From assembly GCA_937894085.1 (NCBI GenBank), contig CALCSG010000225.1:1-46482 (forward strand): a stretch of DNA of 46,482 bases, written 5' to 3'. Below, in pieces: positions 20,860-30,551 of this stretch. A program made the translations under genes and the position numbers. The first letter of the stretch is position 1; each line of letters opens with the position of its first letter. The DNA is from an uncultured Gammaproteobacteria bacterium (GTDB lineage Bacteria; Pseudomonadota; Gammaproteobacteria; GCA-001735895). The notes beneath the pieces were generated by a model. The model saw only the letters and a program-made list of their open reading frames with translations, ran no database searches and had not been told where the DNA came from.

Positions 20860-21816
20860 TTACTGGCTAATGGTTTTGTCACTATTTAACGTATTAATAA
20901 TGGTCATAGCTTCAGCAACTACATTTGCCGCATTACTATTACTCTCGGGTAGCAACACCACGGTAGAATTCTTCGCAATAGCGCGTTTTGCCTCTATCGC
21001 TTTATCCGCAAGATTCAGCTGTATCGCTTTTTGGCCCTCCACAGTGTTGGCAACCTTACCGACCGTATCCAGTGCTTTCGCCTGGGCATCGGCAACAGCA
21101 ATAATCGCCTGTGCTTCACCTTCTGCGCGTAAGATCTGTTCTGCCTTATCCGCTTCGGCTGATAATACCTGCGCCTGTTTGGCACCTTCCGCGACATTAA
21201 TAGCCGACTGTCGATTACCCTCAGACTCCAGAATAGTCGCACGCTTTTCACGTTCGGCTTTCATCTGGCGCTCCATCGCATCCAGAATCGTACGCGGTGG
21301 TTCGATATCCTTAATCTCATAACGCATCACCTGTACGCCCCAGGGTTCTGATGCGAAGTTTATCGCATTCACAATATTTATATTCAGGCTCTCGCGCTCT
21401 TCAAAGGTTTTATCCAGGTCTATTTTACCAATCTCACTACGCATCGTGGTTTGCGCTAACTGTGTGACCGCGTACACATAGTCATCAACACCGTAAGAAG
21501 CCTTATAAGCATCTAGTAATTTTAGATACAACACACCATCGACCACTAACGAAATATTATCCTTGGTAATAGCCGCCTGACTGGGCACATCGTAGGCGTG
21601 TTCTTTTAAAGACTGGTTATAAGCCACTTTATCAATGAAAGGAAAAAGCACATTTAGACCTGCAACCATGGTTTTGTTGTACTTGCCAAAGCGTTCTACA
21701 ACATAGGCTCGATTTTGTGGCACAAACTTGACTGAGGACTTGACCAGGATGAGAATTAATACCGCCAGTCCTGTCCAGAAGTTAAAAATTACAGTCATCA
21801 ATTCTTCATTACCCAT
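20860..21816 (-). CDS. SPFH/Band 7 (stomatin-like, QmcA-type) protein
   Basis: 318 aa; 'FVPQNRAYVVERFGKYNKTMVAGLNVLFPFIDKVAY...VQVMRYEIKDIEPP'. Confidence 0.95.
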   Translation of the reverse strand: MGNEELMTVIFNFWTGLAVLILILVKSSVKFVPQNRAYVVERFGKYNKTMVAGLNVLFPFIDKVAYNQSLKEHAYDVPSQAAITKDNISLVVDGVLYLKLLDAYKASYGVDDYVYAVTQLAQTTMRSEIGKIDLDKTFEERESLNINIVNAINFASEPWGVQVMRYEIKDIEPPRTILDAMERQMKAEREKRATILESEGNRQSAINVAEGAKQAQVLSAEADKAEQILRAEGEAQAIIAVADAQAKALDTVGKVANTVEGQKAIQLNLADKAIEAKRAIAKNSTVVLLPESNSNAANVVAEAMTIINTLNSDKTISQ

Positions 21817-22022
21817 GGTTCGTCCTCATAGTTAGATTTAGTTTGTGAGAATAGCAGATTAGCTGGTTAAATATAGAACCCAATGGAACTGAGATGGTGA
21901 GAGAGTCGAAGCCATCCCGGGAGGTTAAGAAAGATATTCACTTTGCTGCTTATAAAAGTGCCTAATAATAAATGGATGAATTCTAAACAAATACACCTTA
22001 TTACCGGCATTGTCTCTGACTC

Positions 22023-22156
22023 CAATGCCGGTAAGTTAAGGTCTTTTGTCGTCATGCCAGTGTAGGGCGGGTATCCATTTTATAGGCCTGCAGACTCGTT
22101 GCGATGGATTCTGGCCTTCGCCAGAATGACGATAGTCGCTTGACTTACCGGCATTG
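22023..22156. repeat. MITE-like inverted-repeat element
   Basis: caatgccggtaagttaagg ... gcttgacttaccggcattg, 17/19 inverted match; 10-bp direct repeat tctctgactc at 22013-22022 and 22157-22166. Confidence 0.65.
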
Positions 22157-22169
22157 TCTCTGACTCAGG

Positions 22170-22880
22170 TTATTCCTCGCCCTCGTCCGGGCGGTCGTTG
22201 TAGGCGTTGGACGGGAAGTCGCCGATATCTTCCATCGACTCGAGCCAGTGTTCTGACGAATAAACCGTCAGCAGCGCCGACTTGCCATCTGCCGAGCATT
22301 CGCTAAACCCGGATTGCCAGACCATTCCCTCGGCCTCGGGAAACGAATTACCTGCCAGCTGTTCGTCGAATAGACGCTCCAGAATGCTGTTTTCGCTCAT
22401 ACCATCGGCGAGCACACGGGCAACGAAAGCCGCCTCGGGTTCCAGGCTGATAATTGTCCTGCCGGACGATCCGGTAGCGATGAGCTGCAGGCGAAGCTGT
22501 AGCAAATCGGGCCGTGGAAATACTTTGGGAAACGCCTGTTTTAGCAGCACGCAGGCAGCGAAGATGTCGGCATGCAGATAAATGTCTGCCGTCTCCTCCC
22601 AGGCACGCTGGCCTTCGAGCAAATCCTGCACGATGTTTTGACGCACCCCTTTGGTTACATGGTTACTCAGTTTGTACTCGAGAATCGTTTCGCCCGCGTC
22701 CTCAGGCCCGAGGTCCTGCAATACCATCATCAGGATTTCAAGCAGGTCGCCGCCCGACAACTCGTCGACATCATCGACTTCAAACCCGCTCAGCAGGTTG
22801 CGATAATCTGTGTCGTTCCACGTGCCTGGCATGTCGTAAATCTTTTTCAGGCCCAGTACGCTAACATCAAAAAGTTTCAA
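22170..22880 (-). CDS. Hypothetical acidic protein
   Basis: 236 aa ORF, visibly more GC-rich than neighbours; no family recognised. Confidence 0.65.
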   Translation of the reverse strand: MKLFDVSVLGLKKIYDMPGTWNDTDYRNLLSGFEVDDVDELSGGDLLEILMMVLQDLGPEDAGETILEYKLSNHVTKGVRQNIVQDLLEGQRAWEETADIYLHADIFAACVLLKQAFPKVFPRPDLLQLRLQLIATGSSGRTIISLEPEAAFVARVLADGMSENSILERLFDEQLAGNSFPEAEGMVWQSGFSECSADGKSALLTVYSSEHWLESMEDIGDFPSNAYNDRPDEGEE

Positions 22881-23260
22881 TTGGGTATATCCTTTAGGTC
22901 GGTTTGAGGGCGATATGCCCGCTTATAATTTTAAATATACTAAATGTATCACCGCGTTTTAGCAACGAGGAATACAGCGCAGAATTACCCCCTCACTGTG
23001 AGTCACTTGACAGGCTTTTTAATGCACCTCGCTCCAGTAAAAACAATACGTTACTAGCCCCCAATGACATTAGGTGTCAGCCCTGGCATTTATCCTTAAG
23101 CGTATGCCAGTGGTGCCTATTCCTGCCAGCAGCTGGCAGGTTATTTTGGAATGCACTTCACTATAACAGTAAGAATTGTCAGGCATGCCAAAAGCAGGAC
23201 CTGAACCTTATTTTCCTGCAATGCTCCATCCTCAGCTGGATTAATGAGCGACCTTAAAAG

Positions 23261-23414
23261 TAACTATGCATGTGCTCAATATCCGGCTATAACTGTTAAA
23301 CTTGAATAACAGCTTTTACAGACTAACTGACCCATGATTTCTCTCATTAAATTCCTTTCTAGCAGTGCCTGGTACTGGTGGCTTTTGATTCTTGCCGGCG
23401 TCGGTTTTGAATCC
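23261..23414 (+). repeat. 154-bp direct duplication of dsbB promoter/5' end, copy 1
   Basis: 152/154 identical to 29479-29632 at constant offset 6218. Confidence 0.97.
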
Positions 23415-23438
23415 TGTGTTGGTTACAATGGAGGCTAA
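23334..23438 (+). pseudogene. Truncated dsbB fragment
   Basis: MISLIKFLSSSAWYWWLLILAGVGFES matches DsbB N-terminus at 29552, then diverges (CVGYNGG*) and stops after 34 aa. Confidence 0.92.
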
Positions 23439-23603
23439 GGCGCCACCCTGTAGCCCTTTATGTTACTAAATAACCTGTATTAATTTACAGTATATTAATA
23501 TGTCGATAGATCTTTAAATGATTTTTGTTCTGCCCCTGGATCTGTTTAAATCTGCGCGGGAATACCCTTCCAAAACTGAAACTATCATATACGAGGACTG
23601 TTA

Positions 23604-24230
23604 ATGGCCATACATGTAGCCACTCACCCACTGATCCAGCACAAGCTCGGATTGTTAAGAAAAGATGACATAAGTACCAAAAGCTTTCGTCAACTTGCCA
23701 GCGAAATATCCATGTTACTCACCTACGAGGCAACCTCCGATCTACCGATCGAAACCACAACCATAAAAGGCTGGGATGGCCCGGTTGATGTTAAACAGAT
23801 TGAAGGCAAAAAAATAACCATCATCCCAATCTTAAGAGCAGGTATTGGCATGATGGACGGCGTTTTAGAACTTATTCCAAATGCTCGAATCAGCGTGATT
23901 GGCCTGTACCGTAACGAAGACACTCTGGAGCCCGTACCTTATTTTGAAAAACTGGTTACCGATATCGATATACGCATGGCTCTCATCGTTGACCCTATGC
24001 TCGCCACGGGTGGATCATTTAATGCCGCCGTCGACATGGTGAAAAAAGCCGGCTGCACAAATATACGCGGGCTCTTCCTGGTAGCCGCTCCCGAAGGCAT
24101 CGAGGCGGTACAAAAACGACACCCGGATGTGGACATCCATATCGCCGCTGTTGATGATCATTTAAATGAGCAAGGTTACATAATCCCCGGACTGGGAGAT
24201 GCCGGTGACAAGTTGTTTGGAACTAAATAA
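23604..24230 (+). CDS. upp: Uracil phosphoribosyltransferase
   Basis: 208 aa; '[27 protein letters not shown]', '[10 protein letters not shown]' PRPP loop, '[17 protein letters not shown]'. Confidence 0.98.
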   Translation: MAIHVATHPLIQHKLGLLRKDDISTKSFRQLASEISMLLTYEATSDLPIETTTIKGWDGPVDVKQIEGKKITIIPILRAGIGMMDGVLELIPNARISVIGLYRNEDTLEPVPYFEKLVTDIDIRMALIVDPMLATGGSFNAAVDMVKKAGCTNIRGLFLVAAPEGIEAVQKRHPDVDIHIAAVDDHLNEQGYIIPGLGDAGDKLFGTK

Positions 24231-24251
24231 TAAAATTAACGAGAGAATTCC

Positions 24252-25496
24252 ATGAACGATAATAGTCTTAACCAGTCCCCTTTACACACAGCCGTAGTCG
24301 GCGCCCAAATGTTATTCGTGGCTTTTGGCGCGCTGGTATTAGTCCCGCTGCTAACCGGCCTCGATCCCAATGTGGCTCTGTTTACCGCAGGCATAGGTAC
24401 CCTCATATTCCAGCTCATTACCAAACGTCAGGTGCCCATTTTTCTGGCTTCATCTTTCGCCTTTATCGCACCCATTATCTATGGCGTACAAACCTGGGGC
24501 ATAGCATCAACTATGTCAGGACTATTTGCAGCTGGAATTTTCTACATGCTGCTTAGTGGCATGATTTATATTAAAGGCAGAGAAGTTATCGACCGTTACC
24601 TGCCGCCAGTGGTGGTTGGCCCCGTCATCATAGTAATTGGATTAAGTCTTGCGCCGGTAGGTATTAACCTGGCTGTTGGAAAAACTGGCGATGGCGCTTT
24701 CGAACTGGTTACTCGCGACGCCGCACTCGTTATTTCAATGCTCACCCTGCTTGCCACTATTGCAACATCATTTCTGGGTAGAGGCATTTTTAAACTGGTG
24801 CCTATCCTGATCGGTATCCTGGTGGGTTACAGTGTTTCATTTTTTTATGGTTTAATTAATTTTGATGGAGTATCAGCTGCAGTCTGGTTTTCAATCCCCA
24901 ATTTCACTACGCCTGAATTCAACCTTGAAGCCATTTTATTTATCGTCCCAATCGCCATCGCACCGGCCATTGAACACGTCGGCGATATCGTTGCGATCAG
25001 CGCCGTAACCGGCAAAGATTTCGTTAAAAAGCCCGGTTTACATCGCACCCTGTTAGGCGACGGATTAGCCACATCTGCAGCAGCATTGTTTGGCGGCCCA
25101 CCTAACACCACCTACTCCGAAGTCACCGGCGCGGTGGCACTGACAAAATCGTTCAATCCAGTAATTATGACCTGGGCTGCAGGTTTCGCTATATTCCTGT
25201 CATTTTCCGGTAAAACAGGCGCAGTTCTGCAAACTATCCCTACCCCGGTTATGGGTGGAATTATGACCCTCATGTTTGGCGCCATAGCAGCCATCGGCCT
25301 GAACACTCTGGTTCGCTCAGGCGAAGATCTTTCTAAAACCAGAAACATGGTCATAGTGTCACTGGTGCTGGTATTCGGTCTTGGCGGTATGCAATTAGGC
25401 CTCGGAGAATTTACTTTAAAAGGCATTGGACTGGCCGCAATCATGGCTATCTTTTTGAATGTTATTTTACCTAAAGAAAAAGTAGAAGAAGCATAA
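24252..25496 (+). CDS. uraA: Uracil permease (NCS2 family)
   Basis: 414 aa polytopic; 'AIEHVGDIVAISAVTGKDFVKKPGLHRTLLGDGLATSAAALFGGPPNTTYSEVTGAVALT'. Confidence 0.96.
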   Translation: MNDNSLNQSPLHTAVVGAQMLFVAFGALVLVPLLTGLDPNVALFTAGIGTLIFQLITKRQVPIFLASSFAFIAPIIYGVQTWGIASTMSGLFAAGIFYMLLSGMIYIKGREVIDRYLPPVVVGPVIIVIGLSLAPVGINLAVGKTGDGAFELVTRDAALVISMLTLLATIATSFLGRGIFKLVPILIGILVGYSVSFFYGLINFDGVSAAVWFSIPNFTTPEFNLEAILFIVPIAIAPAIEHVGDIVAISAVTGKDFVKKPGLHRTLLGDGLATSAAALFGGPPNTTYSEVTGAVALTKSFNPVIMTWAAGFAIFLSFSGKTGAVLQTIPTPVMGGIMTLMFGAIAAIGLNTLVRSGEDLSKTRNMVIVSLVLVFGLGGMQLGLGEFTLKGIGLAAIMAIFLNVILPKEKVEEA

Positions 25497-25509
25497 CAAT
25501 ATATTTTCT

Positions 25510-25540
25510 GACCGGGTGTTAAAAGCACCCGGTCAAATTT
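25510..25540 (+). terminator. Rho-independent terminator after upp-uraA
   Basis: gaccgggtg-ttaaaag-cacccggtc stem then aaattttatt. Confidence 0.7.
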
Positions 25541-25816
25541 TATTGATACAAGTTCACCGTAGCAAAATACTAAATTGTTAGGGGCTTGAGATAGTTACGT
25601 CAAAAAAATTAGTCGATCTTTATCATCAAACCCAACAACTATGGCCTGTTAAGTCGGGAGAGTTTTTTCGTGCCTTCGCTTGATATTTTGCCTAATGGGT
25701 GACCCTTAATTTCCTTACGCTTAACTGCGTTTTCCAGGTTAGTAAATAGATCCAAAAAAAAATTATACTGTACTACGCTTTACTATGAACACAAAAATCT
25801 ATGAGTTTTTGATTTG

Positions 25817-28800
25817 ATGACAGAAAAACTACTGATTATCGGGGCAACACCCGCTACACAGCAGACTTTATTCCATGAAACTCTGCAGACAGCTGGCTAT
25901 CAGTTGAGTGAAGCAGATCCTGATACCCAGGCCTTAACCATGCTGGATGCTAGTTTTGACCTGGTATTGATGGAAATCCAGCCAGGCGCAATACCCGACA
26001 TGGAGCTTTTAAAATTTATTCGTCAGCAATATGCGGATTGCCCTCTCATTCTACTGTCGGCTGTCGCCGATAAAGCGACTGCCAGTGAAGCATTGCGCGA
26101 CCTCGCAAATGACTGTGTGTACCTGCCGTTAGATCCCGAAGAATTACTGCGCGTTGTAAAACACTGGCTATCGTACTCTTTTTTAAAAAAGCAGAATGCC
26201 TGTTTGCTGGAAAACCAGGCTGCAGTAGAAAGCTTGCGAGCCAGCGATGAAAAATACAGGCTGCTGATGCAAAGTGCAGGAGATGCGACTTTCATCGCCG
26301 ATGCACAGACGGGTATTTTGCTGGATGTTAACAGGAGTGCCGAAATTCTGACTGGACGAAAACGGGAAGAATTGTTGGGTATGCTACAGAGCGAGTTACA
26401 TCCCCCCGATGAAATGGATAACTACCGGGAATTATTTGCCCATCATGTGGAGTCTGGCGGCGGTATGGTAGCTGGTTTAGTGGTAGTTATGCACCGTGAT
26501 GGCAGACGGATTCCGGTTGAAATCAATTCTGTGGTTGCAGATTTTGCGGGCAGACAGGTTTTATTGGGTGTTTTCAGGGATATCACCAGGCGCATACAGG
26601 ATGAGCTGGAGCTGCGCCAGAGCGAGATGAAATTCAAAGCAATACTCGAGGCCAGTCCGATGCCATTGGGGATGAATGATGATCAGGGAAATATTACTTA
26701 TCTGAATAATGCGTTTATACAGACGACTGGTTATAGTCTGGAGGACATTCCAACTCTGACCGACTGGTGGCCGCTTGCTTATCCAGATATTGAATACAGA
26801 CAGCAGGTTATTGAAGCCTGGCAGACCCGATTGCAACAGGTCAAGCAAGGCGACAATGATTTTGTCCCTATGGAGGTTAGCATCAACTGCAAGAATGGAT
26901 CTAAGCGAATTTTCATGGTCGGTGCAAGCTCCTTACAGCAGAATTTGGAGGGGAGTCATCTGATAGAGCTGTACGACATCACGGAAAGAAAACGAGTGGA
27001 AACTGCGTTACTCGAATCTAATAACTTATTTCAGAATATCATCGATGCAGCACCCATGCGCGTTTTCTGGAAAGATCGGGATTATCGCTTCCAGGGCTGT
27101 AATCTCTCTTTTGCGAGGGATGCTGGCGAGAAATCTCATCTGGATGTAATTGGTAAGCTTGATAACCAGCTCAGCTGGAAAGATCAGGCCGAGCTTTATC
27201 GTGCCGATGACCGTCAGGTCATGGAAGAAGGGGCGACAAAAATTTGCTACGAGGAACCACAAACGACACCCGATGGAAATATTATCTGGTTGAGCACTTC
27301 TAAAGTACCGCTGCGCAATGCCAGTAACGAAATTATAGGTATAGTTGGCATCTATCAGGATATAACTTCACGTAAAGAATCCGAGATCGAATTGCAGATT
27401 GCAGCTATCGCTTTCGAGGCGAATGTCGGAATTATGGTGACCGATGCGAAATCTGTAATCGTGAAGGCGAATCGAGCCTTCACCGAGCACAGCGGTTATA
27501 GTGCAAAGGAGCTTATCGGTCAAACTCCGCGTCTGCTAAAATCGGACCGCCACGATTCTGCCTTTTATGCGGCATTATGGGATAACCTTAAGCAGAAAGG
27601 AAACTGGGAAGGTGAAATATGGGATCGTCGCAAGAATGGTGAAATTTACCCTAAATGGCTGAGCATTACCGAGATCAGGGGCGATGATGGTGCTGTTAGC
27701 CATTATGTAAGTACTCAAACCGATATTACGGATCGAAAAATGTCGGAAGATGCGATTAAAACCCTGGCCTTCTATGATCCACTGACTTCTCTACCTAATC
27801 GTCGACTATTAAAGGATCGTTTACAACACGCGATCGTTTCCAGTAAACGTAGTGGGCGGGTAGCCGCGCTACTATTTCTCGATCTCGATCATTTCAAGAC
27901 CATTAACGATACTCTGGGACATGCCATGGGGGACTTACTGCTGCAGGAGGTTGCTCTGCGCCTGAAGTCCTGTGTGCGTGATAAAGATACGGTAGCACGG
28001 CTGGGTGGAGACGAATTTGTGGTGATGCTGGAAGAGCTTGATCGAGAGACTATAGAAGCGGCTAAACAGGCGGAAGTCATCGCCGATAAAATAATCCTCT
28101 CTCTTAATCGTCCTTATCTACTGGGTGTGAAGGAATACTTCAATACCCCCAGTGTTGGTATTACCCTGTTCAAAGAGCATGAAACAGAGCTGGACGAACT
28201 GTTTCAGCAGGCTGATATAGCGATGTATCAGGCTAAAAAGGCTGGCCGTAATACGCTACGATTTTTTGATCCGATGATGCAGCAAACGATCAATGCCCGT
28301 GCAGCTATGGAAGGTGAATTACGCAAGGCACTCCTGGGGCGACAGTTGCGCCTGTATTATCAGATCCAGCTGGATGAGACTAACTGCCCTTTGGGTGCAG
28401 AGGCATTGATCCGCTGGGAGCACCCGCAAGATGGTCTGGTGTCGCCAGCACAGTTTATCCCGTTGGCAGAAGAAAGCGGAATGATATTAGCGATAGGACA
28501 ATGGGTCATCGAAATGGCCTGCAGTCAACTGGAGGAATGGCAGAAAAACAGGATTAGTCGCAAACTAACGATGTCTGTCAACGTAAGTGCCAAACAGTTT
28601 CGTCAGGAGAACTTTGTGTCACTGGTAAAGGCCGCTGTGTGGCTTCATCATATCAAACCGGGGCAGTTGAAGCTTGAAATCACCGAGAGCATGTTACTGG
28701 ATAATGTTGAAAAAACTATTGATGCCATGAATGCATTAAAAGCGATCGGTGTCAGTTTATCGCTGGATGATTTCGGTACCGGTTATTCGTCCCTGCAGTA

Positions 28801-29062
28801 TCTAAAACAGTTACCTCTCGATCAACCCAAGATCGACCAGTCATTTGTACGCGATCTTGCCGTGGATGAGAATGATAAGGCCATAGTGACGACAATCATT
28901 GCGATGGCGCATGGTTTGAATCTGGAAGTGATCGCTGAAGGCGTAGAAACAGAACAGCAGCGGGAATACCTGTTATCGGCAGGTTGTCGTCACTTTCAGG
29001 GGTATTTATTTGGCAAGCCAATGCCGATAGATCAGTTTGACAGACTGCTGGAAGGTTACTGA
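25817..29062 (+). CDS. Multi-domain c-di-GMP protein: degenerate receiver, PAS repeats, GGDEF, EAL
   Basis: ~1080 aa; several PAS boxes, 'RLGGDEFVVML', 'GAEALIRWEHP', 'DDFGTGYSSLQYLKQLP'; ATG at 25817. Confidence 0.95.
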   Translation: MTEKLLIIGATPATQQTLFHETLQTAGYQLSEADPDTQALTMLDASFDLVLMEIQPGAIPDMELLKFIRQQYADCPLILLSAVADKATASEALRDLANDCVYLPLDPEELLRVVKHWLSYSFLKKQNACLLENQAAVESLRASDEKYRLLMQSAGDATFIADAQTGILLDVNRSAEILTGRKREELLGMLQSELHPPDEMDNYRELFAHHVESGGGMVAGLVVVMHRDGRRIPVEINSVVADFAGRQVLLGVFRDITRRIQDELELRQSEMKFKAILEASPMPLGMNDDQGNITYLNNAFIQTTGYSLEDIPTLTDWWPLAYPDIEYRQQVIEAWQTRLQQVKQGDNDFVPMEVSINCKNGSKRIFMVGASSLQQNLEGSHLIELYDITERKRVETALLESNNLFQNIIDAAPMRVFWKDRDYRFQGCNLSFARDAGEKSHLDVIGKLDNQLSWKDQAELYRADDRQVMEEGATKICYEEPQTTPDGNIIWLSTSKVPLRNASNEIIGIVGIYQDITSRKESEIELQIAAIAFEANVGIMVTDAKSVIVKANRAFTEHSGYSAKELIGQTPRLLKSDRHDSAFYAALWDNLKQKGNWEGEIWDRRKNGEIYPKWLSITEIRGDDGAVSHYVSTQTDITDRKMSEDAIKTLAFYDPLTSLPNRRLLKDRLQHAIVSSKRSGRVAALLFLDLDHFKTINDTLGHAMGDLLLQEVALRLKSCVRDKDTVARLGGDEFVVMLEELDRETIEAAKQAEVIADKIILSLNRPYLLGVKEYFNTPSVGITLFKEHETELDELFQQADIAMYQAKKAGRNTLRFFDPMMQQTINARAAMEGELRKALLGRQLRLYYQIQLDETNCPLGAEALIRWEHPQDGLVSPAQFIPLAEESGMILAIGQWVIEMACSQLEEWQKNRISRKLTMSVNVSAKQFRQENFVSLVKAAVWLHHIKPGQLKLEITESMLLDNVEKTIDAMNALKAIGVSLSLDDFGTGYSSLQYLKQLPLDQPKIDQSFVRDLAVDENDKAIVTTIIAMAHGLNLEVIAEGVETEQQREYLLSAGCRHFQGYLFGKPMPIDQFDRLLEGY

Positions 29063-29143
29063 AATAGAAATCAACTCAGCAGAGGGTAACTGATTACCTG
29101 TTGAGCAAAAACATCAGGAAGTTTTGGCAACGTTATCAATGTA

Positions 29144-29202
29144 CGCAATGACGGTATTATATAAATTTTGAGCATATCCAATTAATACATAAATTTTGCT
29201 GG
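29144..29202 (+). repeat. 59-bp dispersed repeat, copy 2
   Basis: 54/59 identical to 16207-16265. Confidence 0.85.
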
Positions 29203-29300
29203 CGAAGCTTTGTACGTAATCAAGAAAGCAAATAAAAAGTCCTGATCCTTAATTTTCCGGAATTTGCTGGATGGTCTGCAGTCACATGATTAACGAGTGT

Positions 29301-29477
29301 CCTTGAACCTGGAAATAGCCGTTGAATCACAAAAGGCAGTAAATAGTTCCAGACATTAACAGCACTTCCTACATATCCATGTAGGTCGTCTACACACCAG
29401 GAGCAGGCGCTTTAGGCGACATTTTGATGCACCTGATACGCATCTTTTTCGCTCTCAACTGCGTTTTCCGGGTTGAA
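29301..29477. repeat. MITE-like inverted-repeat element
   Basis: ttgaacctggaaatagccgttga (left) vs reverse complement of right end ttcaacccggaaaacgcagttga, 18/23; single-end relatives at ~20083 and ~25725. Confidence 0.5.
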
Positions 29478-29478
29478 T

Positions 29479-29632
29479 TAACTATGCATGTGCTCAATAT
29501 CCGACTATAACTGTTAAACTTGAATAACAGCTTTTACAGACTAACTGACCCATGATTTCTCTCATTAAATTCCTTTCTACCAGTGCCTGGTACTGGTGGC
29601 TTTTGATTCTTGCCGGCGTCGGTTTTGAATCC
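29479..29632 (+). repeat. 154-bp direct duplication of dsbB promoter/5' end, copy 2
   Basis: 152/154 identical to 23261-23414. Confidence 0.97.
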
Positions 29633-30067
29633 GTCGGACTCATCTATCAGTACATGCTGGATTATGGCCCCTGTCCTTTATGTATTCATGTGCGTATCGG
29701 GATAGCCGGTTTTGTACTGGTCTCAATTGTAGCGTTACTGGTAAACAGACTGGCCTGGTGGCGCATCAGTCACCTGCTAACTGCCGCAATCATGGCCTGG
29801 TTGAGTGAACGTGCCTATATGCTGCTAGGTACGGAACGGGGCTTTGTCTATACCGAATGCGGGGTGGACTCCGGACTGCCTTCCTGGTTTCCAATTGATC
29901 AATGGTTGCCGGCCGTTTTCGGGGTATTAGAATCCTGCGGGTATACACCGAAACTCTTTTTTGGTATCAGTATGGCTGAGGCACTGATGGTATTGTTCCC
30001 GACGATGCTGCTTATCAGCCTGATGATGTTTGTGGTGTCGTTTTTTGCTTCTTCGCAGCATCGATAA
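29552..30067 (+). CDS. dsbB: Disulfide bond formation protein DsbB
   Basis: 171 aa; 'YGPCPLCIHVR' CxxC, second cysteine pair 'TECGVDSGLPSWFPIDQWLPAVFGVLESCGYTP', four TM segments. Confidence 0.94.
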   Translation: MISLIKFLSTSAWYWWLLILAGVGFESVGLIYQYMLDYGPCPLCIHVRIGIAGFVLVSIVALLVNRLAWWRISHLLTAAIMAWLSERAYMLLGTERGFVYTECGVDSGLPSWFPIDQWLPAVFGVLESCGYTPKLFFGISMAEALMVLFPTMLLISLMMFVVSFFASSQHR

Positions 30068-30205
30068 ATTTGCGATTTTCGTTACTAACAAAACCACCGG
30101 GAAGTGGACAGGCATACATGGTTAATCGACAGACCTTCACATCACCTGATGAAGGTCGATTGCCAGGCATGCAAAAAGCAAGAACTGACACTTAATTTCT
30201 TTTTT

Positions 30206-30345
30206 ATGGCTCTGTTTGAAAATCATGTGAAACTTCTAAATACCGAGACTACTGTCATTCCGGCATGTTTTTAGCCGGAATCCATTACAAATATGGCACT
30301 TATTAAAGTTTAACTTCGTTATTAATGGATTTCAAACAGAGCCAT
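30206..30345. mobile_element. 140-bp MITE-like element with perfect 16-bp TIRs
   Basis: atggctctgtttgaaa at 30206-30221 and tttcaaacagagccat at 30330-30345; flanking direct repeat tttctttttt at 30196-30205 and 30346-30355. Confidence 0.75.
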
Positions 30346-30551
30346 TTTCTTTTTTTCCTGTGTGGCAAGGAATGACCTGATTCCTATATTTTCAAAAACT
30401 GCTTCAGCTCTTAAATTATGGAAAGGAGGAATATTTAACAATCATTTAACAATCATGGTATATCGAAACTGATAGAATTGTTTTATTAGGGATTGGCACC
30501 ACACTGCCAATAATTTAATTTTTAACATATGGCGAATTTAAGGATAACAAC

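Noticed and set aside
23334-23438. Second functional DsbB
   Set aside because: Only 27 residues match; no CxxC or TM bundle; frame stops after 34 codons.
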